From Burkholderiaceae bacterium (GTDB taxonomy: Bacteria > Pseudomonadota > Gammaproteobacteria > Burkholderiales > Burkholderiaceae): 56,941 bases of DNA. A program made the position numbers and the translations under genes. Each line of letters opens with the position of its first letter. The stretch's first letter is position 1. A model generated the notes under the pieces. It ran no database searches and was not told the DNA's origin. It was given only the letters and a program-made list of their open reading frames with translations. This document shows positions 9,043 to 25,995 of this stretch, one piece after another. Where the stretch lies: NCBI GenBank assembly GCA_947462685.1, contig CANHPL010000011.1:1-56941 (forward strand), read 5' to 3'.

Positions 9043-10484
9043 CTTCCTGACAGAGCTGCCATTGGAACCCCCGGCCCCGGATGTACGCTCCCGCCCGCTA
9101 GGAATAGATTCTTGATATTGGACGTTGAGCTGGGACGTTGAAATGAGCTCATCCAGCCGTGGGTTGCCATGCCGTAAAGGGCTCCACCCGTGGCTGGAAA
9201 TAGTTGATGAAAATCTTGTGGTGTCGTGCGCACCATTTGCCATTTGCTTGGGTTGATTTGAAAACCACTCTTGCCAAGTAGTTGAAAGACGTGTTGTTGA
9301 CATGACTCGATTTCCTTAGAAGATTGGGGTTGGTGGCCATTGGCAGGTGCATTGACGAGAAGTAAATATTTTTCTGTTGATTGATCAATCTGCTCCGTAT
9401 GAATTCTACTTTGTGCGCAGAGATACACCGTGGGCCTTTTTGGAAGCTGATGTTGACTGAAAATGTCAGTAAATTCAGAGGCATAATTTTGATCAAAAAA
9501 CACATTATGGTGACTAAGATTAAATTGATTACTAGGGGCTTCAACCGACCAAGTGATAGCTGATAGTGAAGGAATAGTTGGCATTGGTGGAGTTGCAGAC
9601 TGGATAGGATTGCCCAACAAACCTGATCTTAAAGCAGCAATATCCCCATTAAAAATGACAGCATCTGCATGTAAGATCTCCCCAGTAGATAGTTCGACTT
9701 GAGAGATCGTATTGTCAGATAAGAGTATTTTTTTGACTTCGGTATCACAAAGTATAGAAGCCCCTCTTGACTTAGCTAACTGGGCAATTGTTTGTGGTAA
9801 CTGCGTCATACCCTGCTGAATTGACCATACACCTGCCATTTCCACGTGAGCAATTAACATCAAGGTGGCAGGTGCTAAAAATGGGGAGGATCCGCAGTAG
9901 GTGGCATACCTTCCAAATAATTGTTGAAGTCTTGGGTCAGGGAAAAATTTCTCAAGGGATTTCCAAAGACTTTTAAAAGGACCAATGCTTATTAATGCTT
10001 TTGTGCCAGATAGACCTAATTGACTCATCATGCTGGGCAAAGTTGGGCGGTTTGCACGGATGTAGGGAGTTTCCAAAGATTCGTATACTTTTTTACTCAC
10101 ACGACAAAATTCTAAAAATAAATCCGCTTGTTTTTTCCCGGAAAACTCTTCAATCGCTTTAGCGCTTAAGTGATGATCAGCAAAAAGATCGAGTTGATCT
10201 TTACCCCAAAAGTGTCGCGCTAAGACAGGTAAAGGCGTCGTGGATATATATTGACTAAAGCTTTCATCACATTCACGAAACAGTTCCTCAAAAACCCAGC
10301 GCATGGTAAAAACGGTTGGTCCTGAATCAATTACAGAAGAGCCAGCAGAAACGGTTCTGATTTTTCCACCGACCTGATTTTCTTTTTCTAGGAGGGTAAC
10401 TTCATATCCTTGGTGAGAAAGTTTCAAACAAGCACACAGTCCAGCGATACCTCCACCAATAATCACAATCTTCTTTTTAGCCAT
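8997..10484 (-). CDS. crtD: CrtD, methoxyneurosporene (hydroxyneurosporene) dehydrogenase
   Basis: A 495-residue FAD-dependent carotenoid 3,4-desaturase of the CrtI family. It starts MAKKKIVIIGGGIAGLCACL at 10484, directly giving the Rossmann GxGxxG motif; the longer frame to 10673 lies inside crtA. LLEKENQVGGKIRT follows, and the C-terminus FLAGGSVHPGPGVPMAALSG is the desaturase signature. It acts after CrtC in making spheroidene. It overlaps crtA by 8 bases upstream and the start of crtC downstream, so the three form a tight minus-strand block. Confidence 0.92.
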   Translation of the reverse strand: MAKKKIVIIGGGIAGLCACLKLSHQGYEVTLLEKENQVGGKIRTVSAGSSVIDSGPTVFTMRWVFEELFRECDESFSQYISTTPLPVLARHFWGKDQLDLFADHHLSAKAIEEFSGKKQADLFLEFCRVSKKVYESLETPYIRANRPTLPSMMSQLGLSGTKALISIGPFKSLWKSLEKFFPDPRLQQLFGRYATYCGSSPFLAPATLMLIAHVEMAGVWSIQQGMTQLPQTIAQLAKSRGASILCDTEVKKILLSDNTISQVELSTGEILHADAVIFNGDIAALRSGLLGNPIQSATPPMPTIPSLSAITWSVEAPSNQFNLSHHNVFFDQNYASEFTDIFSQHQLPKRPTVYLCAQSRIHTEQIDQSTEKYLLLVNAPANGHQPQSSKEIESCQQHVFQLLGKSGFQINPSKWQMVRTTPQDFHQLFPATGGALYGMATHGWMSSFQRPSSTSNIKNLFLAGGSVHPGPGVPMAALSGRLAAATLMDHLPLTS

Positions 10485-11163
10485 ATGTTCTACCCCGCCA
10501 TACACCATGGGGATTAATAGGAATAAATCTGGTAAACATGGATTCAGAAAAGAACTGCCCTTTGTAGGCGGTTTGAATCGCTTCGAGATGGGCGCCACTT
10601 CGGGCATATTGATCCATCGCAGCGGTAGATTCCCACATCGTAAAAGTTGCTTGGCGAAGGTAAGGTGCTTCACCTAAACCTGCGGCTAAAAGGCATCCTG
10701 GAGCTTGTTCGAGTGATGCTTGTGCTGGAGGCGCTTTACGCCAAAATGTAGGGGCTTTGGAAAACTTAATAGATGCTCGTGTTACACCTGCAATAGGACC
10801 ACTTAATGGCGCTTCTTGGGTAACTTCTATGGTTTTTTTTGACCATGAGCCCTTTGATGAATAGGCTTGGAGCAGGACTGTAAAGTATTCACTTGAGTGG
10901 TCTTGATAGGCTCGGAGTATCGAAGAATTTTCTAAAAATTGTTGTGCTTGCTCAAAAGTGTTGAAGACACAAAATAGCCCTTGTTTACTAAAGCTTGGTT
11001 TTAAGTCAAATCCGCCATGCTTACCTGAGCCAAGAACTTTGACAAACTGCAATCCAGGAATATTTCTAAAGGGGTATTGACCGACCACCAATCGCGAAAT
11101 CCCCCAAGGTAAAGAGCTTTTGTGGTAGTTCACCAGACTCAGTACCGCAGTTTGTTGCATCAT
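10477..11163 (-). CDS. crtA: CrtA, spheroidene monooxygenase
   Basis: A 228-residue protein of the spheroidene monooxygenase family, which adds the 2-keto group of spheroidenone using O2. Family-like segments are GKHGGFDLKPS, a central ALSGPIAGVTRASIK-type stretch with TRASIKFSKAPTFW, and the C-terminal ATFTMWESTAAMDQYAR. Its presence fits an aerobic phototroph in which spheroidenone is the main carotenoid. It begins 9 bases after the ppsR stop and overlaps crtD by 8 bases, which suggests that ppsR-crtADC are on one transcript. Confidence 0.9.
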   Translation of the reverse strand: MMQQTAVLSLVNYHKSSLPWGISRLVVGQYPFRNIPGLQFVKVLGSGKHGGFDLKPSFSKQGLFCVFNTFEQAQQFLENSSILRAYQDHSSEYFTVLLQAYSSKGSWSKKTIEVTQEAPLSGPIAGVTRASIKFSKAPTFWRKAPPAQASLEQAPGCLLAAGLGEAPYLRQATFTMWESTAAMDQYARSGAHLEAIQTAYKGQFFSESMFTRFIPINPHGVWRGRTYG

Positions 11164-11172
11164 AAAATCGAA

Positions 11173-12597
11173 TTAGATATCTTCTGCTGATCCGTTAGGG
11201 TCGGTGATGCCGAAACGGCGCATTTTGATGTAGAGACTTTGTCTAGATAAGCCTAACATTTCCGAAGCTGAAACACGATTGTTCATGGTTAATTCTAAAG
11301 CAGACATGATGCACATTTTTTCGATCATATCTGTGGTTTCACTCACAATATCTTTGAGTGGAACGCGCCCTACGAGTTCAGTGAGTTTAGTAGCAGTTTG
11401 TTTGAGATCACTTGTTGCTTGGCTTCGTTGAGAAAGGCGTTGACCAATATGACGGATACTAAAGCCGATATAAGACTCGAGATCATTCACGACTTTGACA
11501 GCCGATACTTCAACTTCCATGCCACTTGAATTACCATGCGGAACAATACTGGTGATGTAATGTTTGATGGAGTTTTTATCTTTTAAGTTATTGAGGATCA
11601 CACGTAAATCGATACTAGCTCTTCCTAGCCAGTTATCGATTGGCTCATCTTGTAAATCAGAGGCTTTTTCGACTTGAGTCATTTCCAAGAAGGTTTGGTT
11701 GCTCGTCATAATTTTGCCTTCTAAGTCGGTAATCACGAAGGCATCGGTAGAGAATTGAATCGCATTTAACAAGCGTTCACTATTCGGATCAACTTTAAAG
11801 TCTTCACGAATTTGTGAAAGTGGCATGATGTTAATAAGAAATACAGTTTGATTTTCTTCTCTTAAAAAATTTACAGTTATCTCAGCAAGCGTGCCATTTT
11901 TTACTAACTTTACCCCAGCTTTTTTAGGAGTATTTATGTTTCTGGAAGCATTGAGTAGTTCTTGTAATTGTGTGAAATCATTCATATCTACAAACTCAGC
12001 CATCGAGCGACCAAGCATACGACGACCTTTATCTACCATCAACGCTTGTGCAACTGAATTTGCTTCAATAATTTTGAAAGTGCTACCATCAATAATCACG
12101 TGCGCATTAATACTTAAATCGAACAGTTGACGGTAGCGCGCTTCAGCAAAGCGTAAGCGTAAATAATCTGTTTCTATAGCCTGTTGAGCCTCAACTAAGC
12201 GCTGTTGAAGATTAGCTAAATTTCGAATATCACGGCCAATGCCCAAGATTTTGTTATCTTTTTTCAGATGTAATACTGAAACCATTAAAGGTAGGTCAGG
12301 ATTGTTTGGCACTGAAAGATTAATTTGACGCCATTTTTGCGGATTTTCTGAATTATCAGGAGATAGCAGGGACTCAACCTTTTTTCGACTTTCGGGGGTT
12401 GCACTTTCTAGCCAAGATTGCCCAATTAACTGTTTTAAATGACTAAACCCTGGGGTTTGGGTATTTAAAACATCTTCAATAACTCCGTTTTGATCCATGA
12501 CGAGAACAGTGTCGGCCACATGACTAACTAAATCAGCTGCTATAGCAGAGTCTAAGGAGTCAATTGAATTAGACGTGTTATTGGGTTGGGTATTCAT
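11173..12597 (-). CDS. ppsR: PpsR/CrtJ, redox-responsive repressor of photosynthesis genes
   Basis: A 474-residue DNA-binding regulator. PAS-type domains lie at about 20-125, 155-265 and 275-385, and a Fis-type helix-turn-helix at the C-terminus (ALELTMNNRVSASEMLGLSR, then QSLYIKMRRFG). The ATG at 12597 is preferred to an upstream TTG at 12609. PpsR represses bch, crt and puc promoters under oxygen by binding TGT-N12-ACA. This copy has one cysteine only, Cys429 at the edge of the HTH; the PAS-domain cysteine of Rhodobacter PpsR is absent, so a disulfide within one chain cannot form. A candidate self-binding site lies at 12634-12651. Confidence 0.95.
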   Translation of the reverse strand: MNTQPNNTSNSIDSLDSAIAADLVSHVADTVLVMDQNGVIEDVLNTQTPGFSHLKQLIGQSWLESATPESRKKVESLLSPDNSENPQKWRQINLSVPNNPDLPLMVSVLHLKKDNKILGIGRDIRNLANLQQRLVEAQQAIETDYLRLRFAEARYRQLFDLSINAHVIIDGSTFKIIEANSVAQALMVDKGRRMLGRSMAEFVDMNDFTQLQELLNASRNINTPKKAGVKLVKNGTLAEITVNFLREENQTVFLINIMPLSQIREDFKVDPNSERLLNAIQFSTDAFVITDLEGKIMTSNQTFLEMTQVEKASDLQDEPIDNWLGRASIDLRVILNNLKDKNSIKHYITSIVPHGNSSGMEVEVSAVKVVNDLESYIGFSIRHIGQRLSQRSQATSDLKQTATKLTELVGRVPLKDIVSETTDMIEKMCIMSALELTMNNRVSASEMLGLSRQSLYIKMRRFGITDPNGSAEDI

Positions 12598-12633
12598 ATT
12601 GAAGACCAAGTGTAAATTTGTTTAATCATAAAT

Positions 12634-12651
12634 TGTAATGTACTTTAGACA
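12634..12651. promoter_or_regulatory. Candidate PpsR site upstream of ppsR
   Basis: TGTAATGTACTTTAGACA matches TGT-N12-ACA. It sits in the 64-base gap between the aerR-like gene and ppsR, about 40 bases before the ppsR ATG, where binding would repress ppsR and the crtADC genes behind it. The inner bases are only weakly symmetric, so this is a moderate match supported mainly by position. Confidence 0.4.
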
Positions 12652-12661
12652 GATTCTTCAA

Positions 12662-13576
12662 CTAATTTAACCCCAAGTTCTTTTTTTGCCCAACAATGAT
12701 TTCTGCCTGCCGAATAGCATCATTGGCATCGTAGGACTTAATATCTGCTTGTATATCTTCAAATAGCTCTGGATTAGAGGAGTAAAGTGGTCCACCGACC
12801 ATAAAGGCCACATTAGGATTCATGGATCTGGCTTTTAAGGATGAGATGAGATGGTTCACACCTTCGAGTTGTTCGCTATATCCAATGGATATACCAATCA
12901 CGTCAAACCATTGTGAAAATATCAAATTATTAATTTGCTCTAGGGACAAATTAGGCTCCCCCCAAACTCTCCACCCTGCTTTTCTGAAAAACTCTGCCAC
13001 AATAAATAGACCAAGGGTATGTTGAGACTTTGGCGCAGGAATCAATAGTGCATTCAGGTTGTCAATTGGGAGATTGTGCTTTTTCTGAAAATCCTTGGTT
13101 AGATCATAGAGAATATGCTGAAGGCGCCACAAGCCAATGGTGACATCCGTGAAGCTGCATATATCTTGCTCCCAAAGTTCCCCCAGTTTTCTAGCTGTCA
13201 TAGGAATTAGATCAAGATAAATCGATTCGATTGAGACCTGTTTACTCATCAGTTTTTTAATAAATTCCATGCAAGTTTCTTGATTACCGTTGACGCATAA
13301 GCTCACCAAGAGATCAATTTCTTGATGATGTATTTTTCGCTGTCCTAGGGTAGCAAGTTCCTCTATAGGAGAATTGGCTTGGTGACTCACTAACAGTCTG
13401 GGAATAATATCCTTATCCAACATTTGAATTAGGATATCAACTGTTCCTTGAGTAGATGCATCATTACCGCTCTCAATATCGAGACAGTTTTCCTCTTCTG
13501 TAAAGCTTAAGTTAGGGTTATGCCTCATTAGCGTCTCCAAATGACTAGTTTTTGATAGTTCTAGACGCTTAACCAT
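12662..13576 (-). CDS. AerR/PpaA-type B12-binding antirepressor
   Basis: A 304-residue protein with an alpha-helical middle region (WEQDICSFTDVTIGLWRLQH) and a C-terminal cobalamin-binding fold. ALLIPAPKSQHTLGLFIVAE carries the histidine typical of the AerR/PpaA branch instead of the DxHxxG of methionine synthase; FMVGGPLYSS is the later glycine turn. AerR/PpaA proteins bind cobalamin, sense light and act on PpsR/CrtJ. It lies directly upstream of ppsR on the same strand and diverges from bchF. GGAG precedes the ATG. The family is well supported; the choice between the names aerR and ppaA is not. Confidence 0.88.
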   Translation of the reverse strand: MVKRLELSKTSHLETLMRHNPNLSFTEEENCLDIESGNDASTQGTVDILIQMLDKDIIPRLLVSHQANSPIEELATLGQRKIHHQEIDLLVSLCVNGNQETCMEFIKKLMSKQVSIESIYLDLIPMTARKLGELWEQDICSFTDVTIGLWRLQHILYDLTKDFQKKHNLPIDNLNALLIPAPKSQHTLGLFIVAEFFRKAGWRVWGEPNLSLEQINNLIFSQWFDVIGISIGYSEQLEGVNHLISSLKARSMNPNVAFMVGGPLYSSNPELFEDIQADIKSYDANDAIRQAEIIVGQKKNLGLN

Positions 13577-13612
13577 ACTCCGCTCCGTGTAAATTAAAAT
13601 TGGGGAAAATAC

Positions 13613-13663
13613 CGTAAAGTTAAATTTACGCCTATTTATTCAATATGTCTAATTAATTTTACA
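13613..13663. promoter_or_regulatory. Tandem PpsR-like sites in the bchF / aerR-like divergent promoter
   Basis: Two 18-base dyads lie in the 177-base gap. The first is CGTAAAGTTAAATTTACG (13613-13630), a perfect 6-bp inverted repeat that fits TGT-N12-ACA with one mismatch in each half. The second is TGTCTAATTAATTTTACA (13646-13663), a full match. Their centres are 33 bases apart, about three helical turns, so a PpsR dimer pair could bind one face of the DNA. The position suits control of both bchF-puh and the regulator genes. No clear -35/-10 pair was assigned. Confidence 0.6.
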
Positions 13664-13753
13664 TATATAAGGGAAAGCCCTATATTGTGTAAACTATTTT
13701 AAGCGTAAACTTTGGTTGACAGTTGCATTGAATAATACCACTAGGCCTATAAG

Positions 13754-21919
<8,166 letters not shown>

Positions 21920-21920
<1 letters not shown>

Positions 21921-22618
21921 TGACAACAATACGATACGAAAAAAAACGTAGTGAGTTAGAAGAGTACTTTGATCGCACTGCAGCCCAAGCTTGGGCGAAA
22001 TTAACTTCTGATGCCCCTGTTAGCGGGATTCGTGCAACTGTTCGGGCAGGCAGGGAGCAAACCCGTGATATTTTGCTGAGTCGGTTGCCGCAAGATTTAT
22101 CGGGTACCAGAATATTAGATGCTGGTTGTGGAACTGGTGCATTAGCCATTGAGCTAGCAAAGCGTGGGGCGCATGTGATTGCAGTAGATTTGTCAGCTAC
22201 TTTAACGGATTTAGCCAAAGAAAGAATTGATCCTAGCCTTGCTCACCTAGTGGAGTTTCATGCAGGTGATATGTTAGATCCTAAATTTGGATACTTTGAT
22301 TATGTAGTTTGTATGGACTCTGTGATTCACTATCAAGGTGGAGATAAGGTTTCTGTTTTAAGTCAGTTAGCAAAAAATACACAGAAAAAAATTATTTTTA
22401 CATTTGCTCCTAGTACGATCGCACTTGAACTGATGATTCGATCTGGAAAGTTGTTCCCTAAAAAAGATCGTTCGCCTTTTATTGTGCCGATTGCAGAATC
22501 AACAATCCGTAAAGATATTGATAACGCTGATGACTTGCAAGATTGGAAAGTTACTTTTACACAAAAAGTATCGAGTATGTTTTACAAATCACAAACCATG
22601 GAAATTACTAAAAAATGA
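21920..22618 (+). CDS. bchM: BchM, Mg-protoporphyrin IX O-methyltransferase
   Basis: A 232-residue SAM-dependent methyltransferase that makes the monomethyl ester used by the cyclase. The SAM motif is ILDAGCGTGALAIELAKRGA, with the acidic residue of motif II in VIAVDLS. It is preceded by a helical N-terminus (ELEEYFDRTAAQAWAKL) typical of BchM. TAATG overlap with bchL and ATGA overlap with the next gene show operon coupling. Confidence 0.96.
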
Positions 22619-24039
22619 AGCTGCCCTTCATGGTCAATAACAAAACTTGGCAAGCGCTAAGTCCAAAGCTACTCCCATTCGCGGATGTGGTGAGTAAGGA
22701 CTTGCCTTTATCTAGGTTATTGCGCCTTTCCTTATTCCAAGTAACCGTTGGGATGGCAGCAACATTATTGATTGGGACTTTAAATCGTGTATTAATTCTT
22801 GAAATGGGTGTAGCTGCATGGTTGGTTGCACTAATGGTTGCTTTGCCCTTAGTCTTTGCACCGTTTAGAGCCCTTGTTGGTTTTAAGTCAGATCAACATC
22901 GATCTGTACTGGGTTGGAGACGAGTTCCTTATATATGGATAGGGACATTATTACAATTTGGTGGTTTATCCATCATGCCGTTTGCATTGATACTTTTATC
23001 AGGTGATACGCATTGGCCGATTTGGTTTAGTTACTTGGCAAGTGCCCTTGCATTCTTACTTGTAGGTGCTGGGATGCAGACGACACAAACTGCTGGCTTA
23101 GCTTTGGCAACAGATATTGCTTCTGAGCAATCACGCCCTCGCGTTGTCGCTTTGATGTATGTCATGTTGTTAGTGGGGATGGTCATTAGTGGGATTATCT
23201 TTAGCTTCTTTTTAAATCCTTTCACACAATTTCAATTAATTCAAGTGATTCAGGGTGCGGCGTCCGTAACCTTGATCTTCAATCTTATTGCGCTTTGGAA
23301 GCAAGAAGCAAGACAGCCACATATAACAAACTCGGCGAATAAGAAGCCTGACTTTAAAGAAAGTTGGAGTCATTTTGCGAAACAGGGAAAGATCAAACGA
23401 TTCCTAATTACTTTAGGTTTAGGAACAGCTGCTTTTAGTATGCAAGATATTATTTTAGAGCCGTATGGTGGTGAGATTCTTCACTTAAGTGTTTCACAAA
23501 CAAGTTTACTTACAGCACTCATGTCTGGTGGCGCACTTTGCGCATTTGCGCTTGCAGCTCGTTGGTTATCCAAAGGAATGGATCCGTATCGTATCGCCGG
23601 ATTTTCATTAGTTGTTGGGCTTGGTGCATTTTCTGCAGTGATATTTGCGGAGCCGATGGACTCCCCATCTCTCTTTCGATTCGGTGCCACGTTTATCGGA
23701 TTTGGCGCAGGTCTTTTTTCTGTAAGTACACTCATCATTGCGATGCAAATGGAAAATTTAGGAATGACAGGTATGGCAATTGGCGCATGGGGTGCAGTCA
23801 ACACCACTGCTTCAGGGATTGCTATTTCAATCGGTGGATTGATTCGTGATGTTGTATCCGATCTTGCACAAAAAGGGTATTTAGGTGATGCCTTAGAGAA
23901 TCCAGCAATTGGATATATGTTTGTATTTCATCTAGAGATTTATTTGATTTTTGCAACCCTTATTGCCCTAGGACCTTTGGTTGTTTATCAAAGAAAAAGG
24001 ATATCAACACAATTTGGGTTGGCTGATTTACCAGGCTAA
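22615..24039 (+). CDS. lhaA: LhaA, PucC-family major facilitator for LH1 assembly
   Basis: A 474-residue, roughly 12-span membrane protein of the PucC/LhaA family. Family segments include LFQVTVGMAATLLIGTLNRV near the N-terminus, GLALATDIASEQSRPRVVAL in the middle, and FSMQDIILEPYGGEI after the central loop. Position between bchM and puhA is where lhaA lies in Rhodobacter, where it is needed for LH1 assembly. A second PucC-like gene is at 30128, so the assignment of each rests on position. Confidence 0.9.
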   Translation: MKLPFMVNNKTWQALSPKLLPFADVVSKDLPLSRLLRLSLFQVTVGMAATLLIGTLNRVLILEMGVAAWLVALMVALPLVFAPFRALVGFKSDQHRSVLGWRRVPYIWIGTLLQFGGLSIMPFALILLSGDTHWPIWFSYLASALAFLLVGAGMQTTQTAGLALATDIASEQSRPRVVALMYVMLLVGMVISGIIFSFFLNPFTQFQLIQVIQGAASVTLIFNLIALWKQEARQPHITNSANKKPDFKESWSHFAKQGKIKRFLITLGLGTAAFSMQDIILEPYGGEILHLSVSQTSLLTALMSGGALCAFALAARWLSKGMDPYRIAGFSLVVGLGAFSAVIFAEPMDSPSLFRFGATFIGFGAGLFSVSTLIIAMQMENLGMTGMAIGAWGAVNTTASGIAISIGGLIRDVVSDLAQKGYLGDALENPAIGYMFVFHLEIYLIFATLIALGPLVVYQRKRISTQFGLADLPG

Positions 24040-24056
24040 TTATTTACAAGGAGGAA

Positions 24057-24830
24057 ATGATGACTGGATTTGGAGCAATTACAGCAGGTTGGGATGTGGC
24101 ATCACTGCTATTTACGATATTTATCCTATTTTTTATTGGTTTAGTCGTGCATTTGACATTAGAGAGTAAACGCGAGGGATTCCCTCTTGAGTCAGAACGA
24201 TTTGGTCAGATTACCAATGAAGATGGATTAATCATGATGCCAAAAGCAAAAGTCTTCCATACAGAATCCGGAATAGACTATCAAGCACCATTAGCAAAAG
24301 CACCAGCACCTGAAGTCTTAAACGCTGAACCAGCACATTACATGAGTGGCGCACCATTGGTGCCGATTGGTAACCCCTTGCTTGCAGGAGTTGGACCCGG
24401 TTCATACGCGAATCGAGCCGATGTCCCTGACGTTGGATTACATGGCGAACCACGCATCGTTCCGCTATCTAAATTACCAAGCTTTAAGATACATGCTAAA
24501 GACCAAAGCCCGATTGGTATGACAGTTTTTGGGGCTGATCATCAAGCCGCTGGAACAGTGAGTGATGTTTGGGTTGATCATATGGAGTCCATGATTCGCT
24601 ATTTAGAAGTTCGTTTACCTCAAGGTGATCATGTATTAGTACCTCAGAATTTTGCTTTAAATAAACCTGATGGTGTGAAAGTTCATGCGATCTTAGCAGC
24701 ACATTTCACACTTGTCCCAAAGACAAAAAGTAACGAACAAATTACCTTGTTGGAAGAAGAAAAAATCATGGCATATTTTGGAGCAGGTCTTTTGTACGCA
24801 ACTCCTGAACGTCAGGAGCCACTCATATGA
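24057..24830 (+). CDS. puhA: PuhA, photosynthetic reaction centre H subunit
   Basis: A 257-residue reaction-centre H chain. It has one N-terminal membrane span (about 12-34), then ESKREGFPLE, and a cytoplasmic beta-rich PRC-barrel domain with VGTVSDVWVDHMESMIRYLE-like residues around 165-190 that shields the quinone site. A strong GGAGG site precedes the ATG. It overlaps puhB by 4 bases, as in most purple bacteria. Confidence 0.97.
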   Translation: MMTGFGAITAGWDVASLLFTIFILFFIGLVVHLTLESKREGFPLESERFGQITNEDGLIMMPKAKVFHTESGIDYQAPLAKAPAPEVLNAEPAHYMSGAPLVPIGNPLLAGVGPGSYANRADVPDVGLHGEPRIVPLSKLPSFKIHAKDQSPIGMTVFGADHQAAGTVSDVWVDHMESMIRYLEVRLPQGDHVLVPQNFALNKPDGVKVHAILAAHFTLVPKTKSNEQITLLEEEKIMAYFGAGLLYATPERQEPLI

Positions 24831-25528
24831 GAACCCAGCTCAATAACGGCCGTGAATATGAGTTAGAAGCTCAATATGGATTGCCAGAAAAGCTTCCACA
24901 GGATGAGCAGGTTCTTTGGCAGGGTACCTCAGATATTTGGCGTACAGCTAAAGACGTATTTTTTATTCGCCCAATCATTTTCTATTTTGTTTTTTTGGTG
25001 ATGTATAGAATTTATGAGGGTATTGCTTTAGAGCATAGTCTTCTTACAATTTCGATTTCGGCAGCATGGATGTTGGCATTAAGTGTGGTGTGTATTGGCT
25101 TGGTATATTGCTTGGCTTATCTTGCAGCGACCGCTACTGTTTACACAGTGACCAATCGACGTATTGTTATGCGTATTGGGATTGCTTTAACCTTATCTTT
25201 TAATCTACCTTATAAAGAAATTATTAATGCTGACTTTAAAGAAAAGAAAGATGGATATGGAAATATTCCCTTGCGTATAAGTCCAGATACGAAAATTTCC
25301 TATTTTCATCTATGGCCACATGCTAGACCATTTTGTATTAACAATCCCGAACCAATGCTTAGAAATATTGCAAATGTTAAGGAAGTTGCAACAATCATCG
25401 CAAATGCCTGGGCAATTGAGAATCAAGTCTCATTGGTTCAGGCTACAGCAAAATCCCCAATGAGTTCACCTGACCGTGTAAAGTCAAGTTTAGGAGTTGG
25501 ACTTTCAAAAGATTTAAGTCTAACGTAA
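24827..25528 (+). CDS. puhB: PuhB, photosynthetic complex assembly protein
   Basis: A 233-residue membrane protein with hydrophobic spans at about 45-65 and 75-105, followed by VTNRRIVMRIG and a soluble PH-like region. This is the layout of PuhB, a reaction-centre assembly factor. The N-terminus LPQDEQVLWQGTSD is typical. ATGA overlap with puhA supports the call. Confidence 0.92.
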   Translation: MRTQLNNGREYELEAQYGLPEKLPQDEQVLWQGTSDIWRTAKDVFFIRPIIFYFVFLVMYRIYEGIALEHSLLTISISAAWMLALSVVCIGLVYCLAYLAATATVYTVTNRRIVMRIGIALTLSFNLPYKEIINADFKEKKDGYGNIPLRISPDTKISYFHLWPHARPFCINNPEPMLRNIANVKEVATIIANAWAIENQVSLVQATAKSPMSSPDRVKSSLGVGLSKDLSLT

Positions 25529-25538
25529 AGAAACCCTT

Positions 25539-25985
25539 ATGAACTACGCATCCCTTCAACCTAAATTGTCCGCTTCATTTAAAGCTGCAATTATTTGTTG
25601 CATGATCAGTCTTTTTGGCTTTTTAATAAATAAGTTATTTTTAAATGAGAAAAGTCAAAATTTTGATTCACGACCTGCTCAGATGAAGGTACTTAAATTT
25701 GAAGATCAAGAGGATGGTGGTGTCACAGTGATTGATGCAAATACGAATCAAGTGATTGACGTAGTCCAAGGAGAGGCGGGTTTTGTAAGAGGCGTATTAC
25801 GCACGATTGCCCGTGAGAGACGTATTCGAGGGATTAGCAAGAATGAACCACTCTATTTAATTTCGTTTGCTGATGGCAGATTAATTTTGCAAGACACAAA
25901 AACCAATACCAACATTGATTTAGAGTCTTTTGGGTCTAACAATGTCCAAAGCTTTAGAGTTTTCTTAAAAAATAACGAGTCTTAG
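25539..25985 (+). CDS. puhC: PuhC, photosynthetic complex assembly protein
   Basis: A 148-residue protein with one N-terminal span (about 14-33) and a periplasmic domain with VTVIDANTNQVIDVVQGEAG and FVRGVLRTIARERR, the conserved part of PuhC. PuhC is needed for normal levels of RC-LH1 in Rhodobacter. It lies 10 bases after puhB. The family is variable, so position adds much to the call. Confidence 0.88.
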   Translation: MNYASLQPKLSASFKAAIICCMISLFGFLINKLFLNEKSQNFDSRPAQMKVLKFEDQEDGGVTVIDANTNQVIDVVQGEAGFVRGVLRTIARERRIRGISKNEPLYLISFADGRLILQDTKTNTNIDLESFGSNNVQSFRVFLKNNES

Positions 25986-25995
25986 GAAATTATTT

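Noticed and set aside
13716..13753. TTGACA (13716) with TATAAG (13748) as the bchF promoter
   Set aside because: The spacing of 26 bases is far from the usual 16-18, and the -10-like box touches the bchF ATG.
23481..23849. ORFs of 103-108 codons on both strands inside lhaA
   Set aside because: They are shadows of a clear 474-residue transporter with family motifs.
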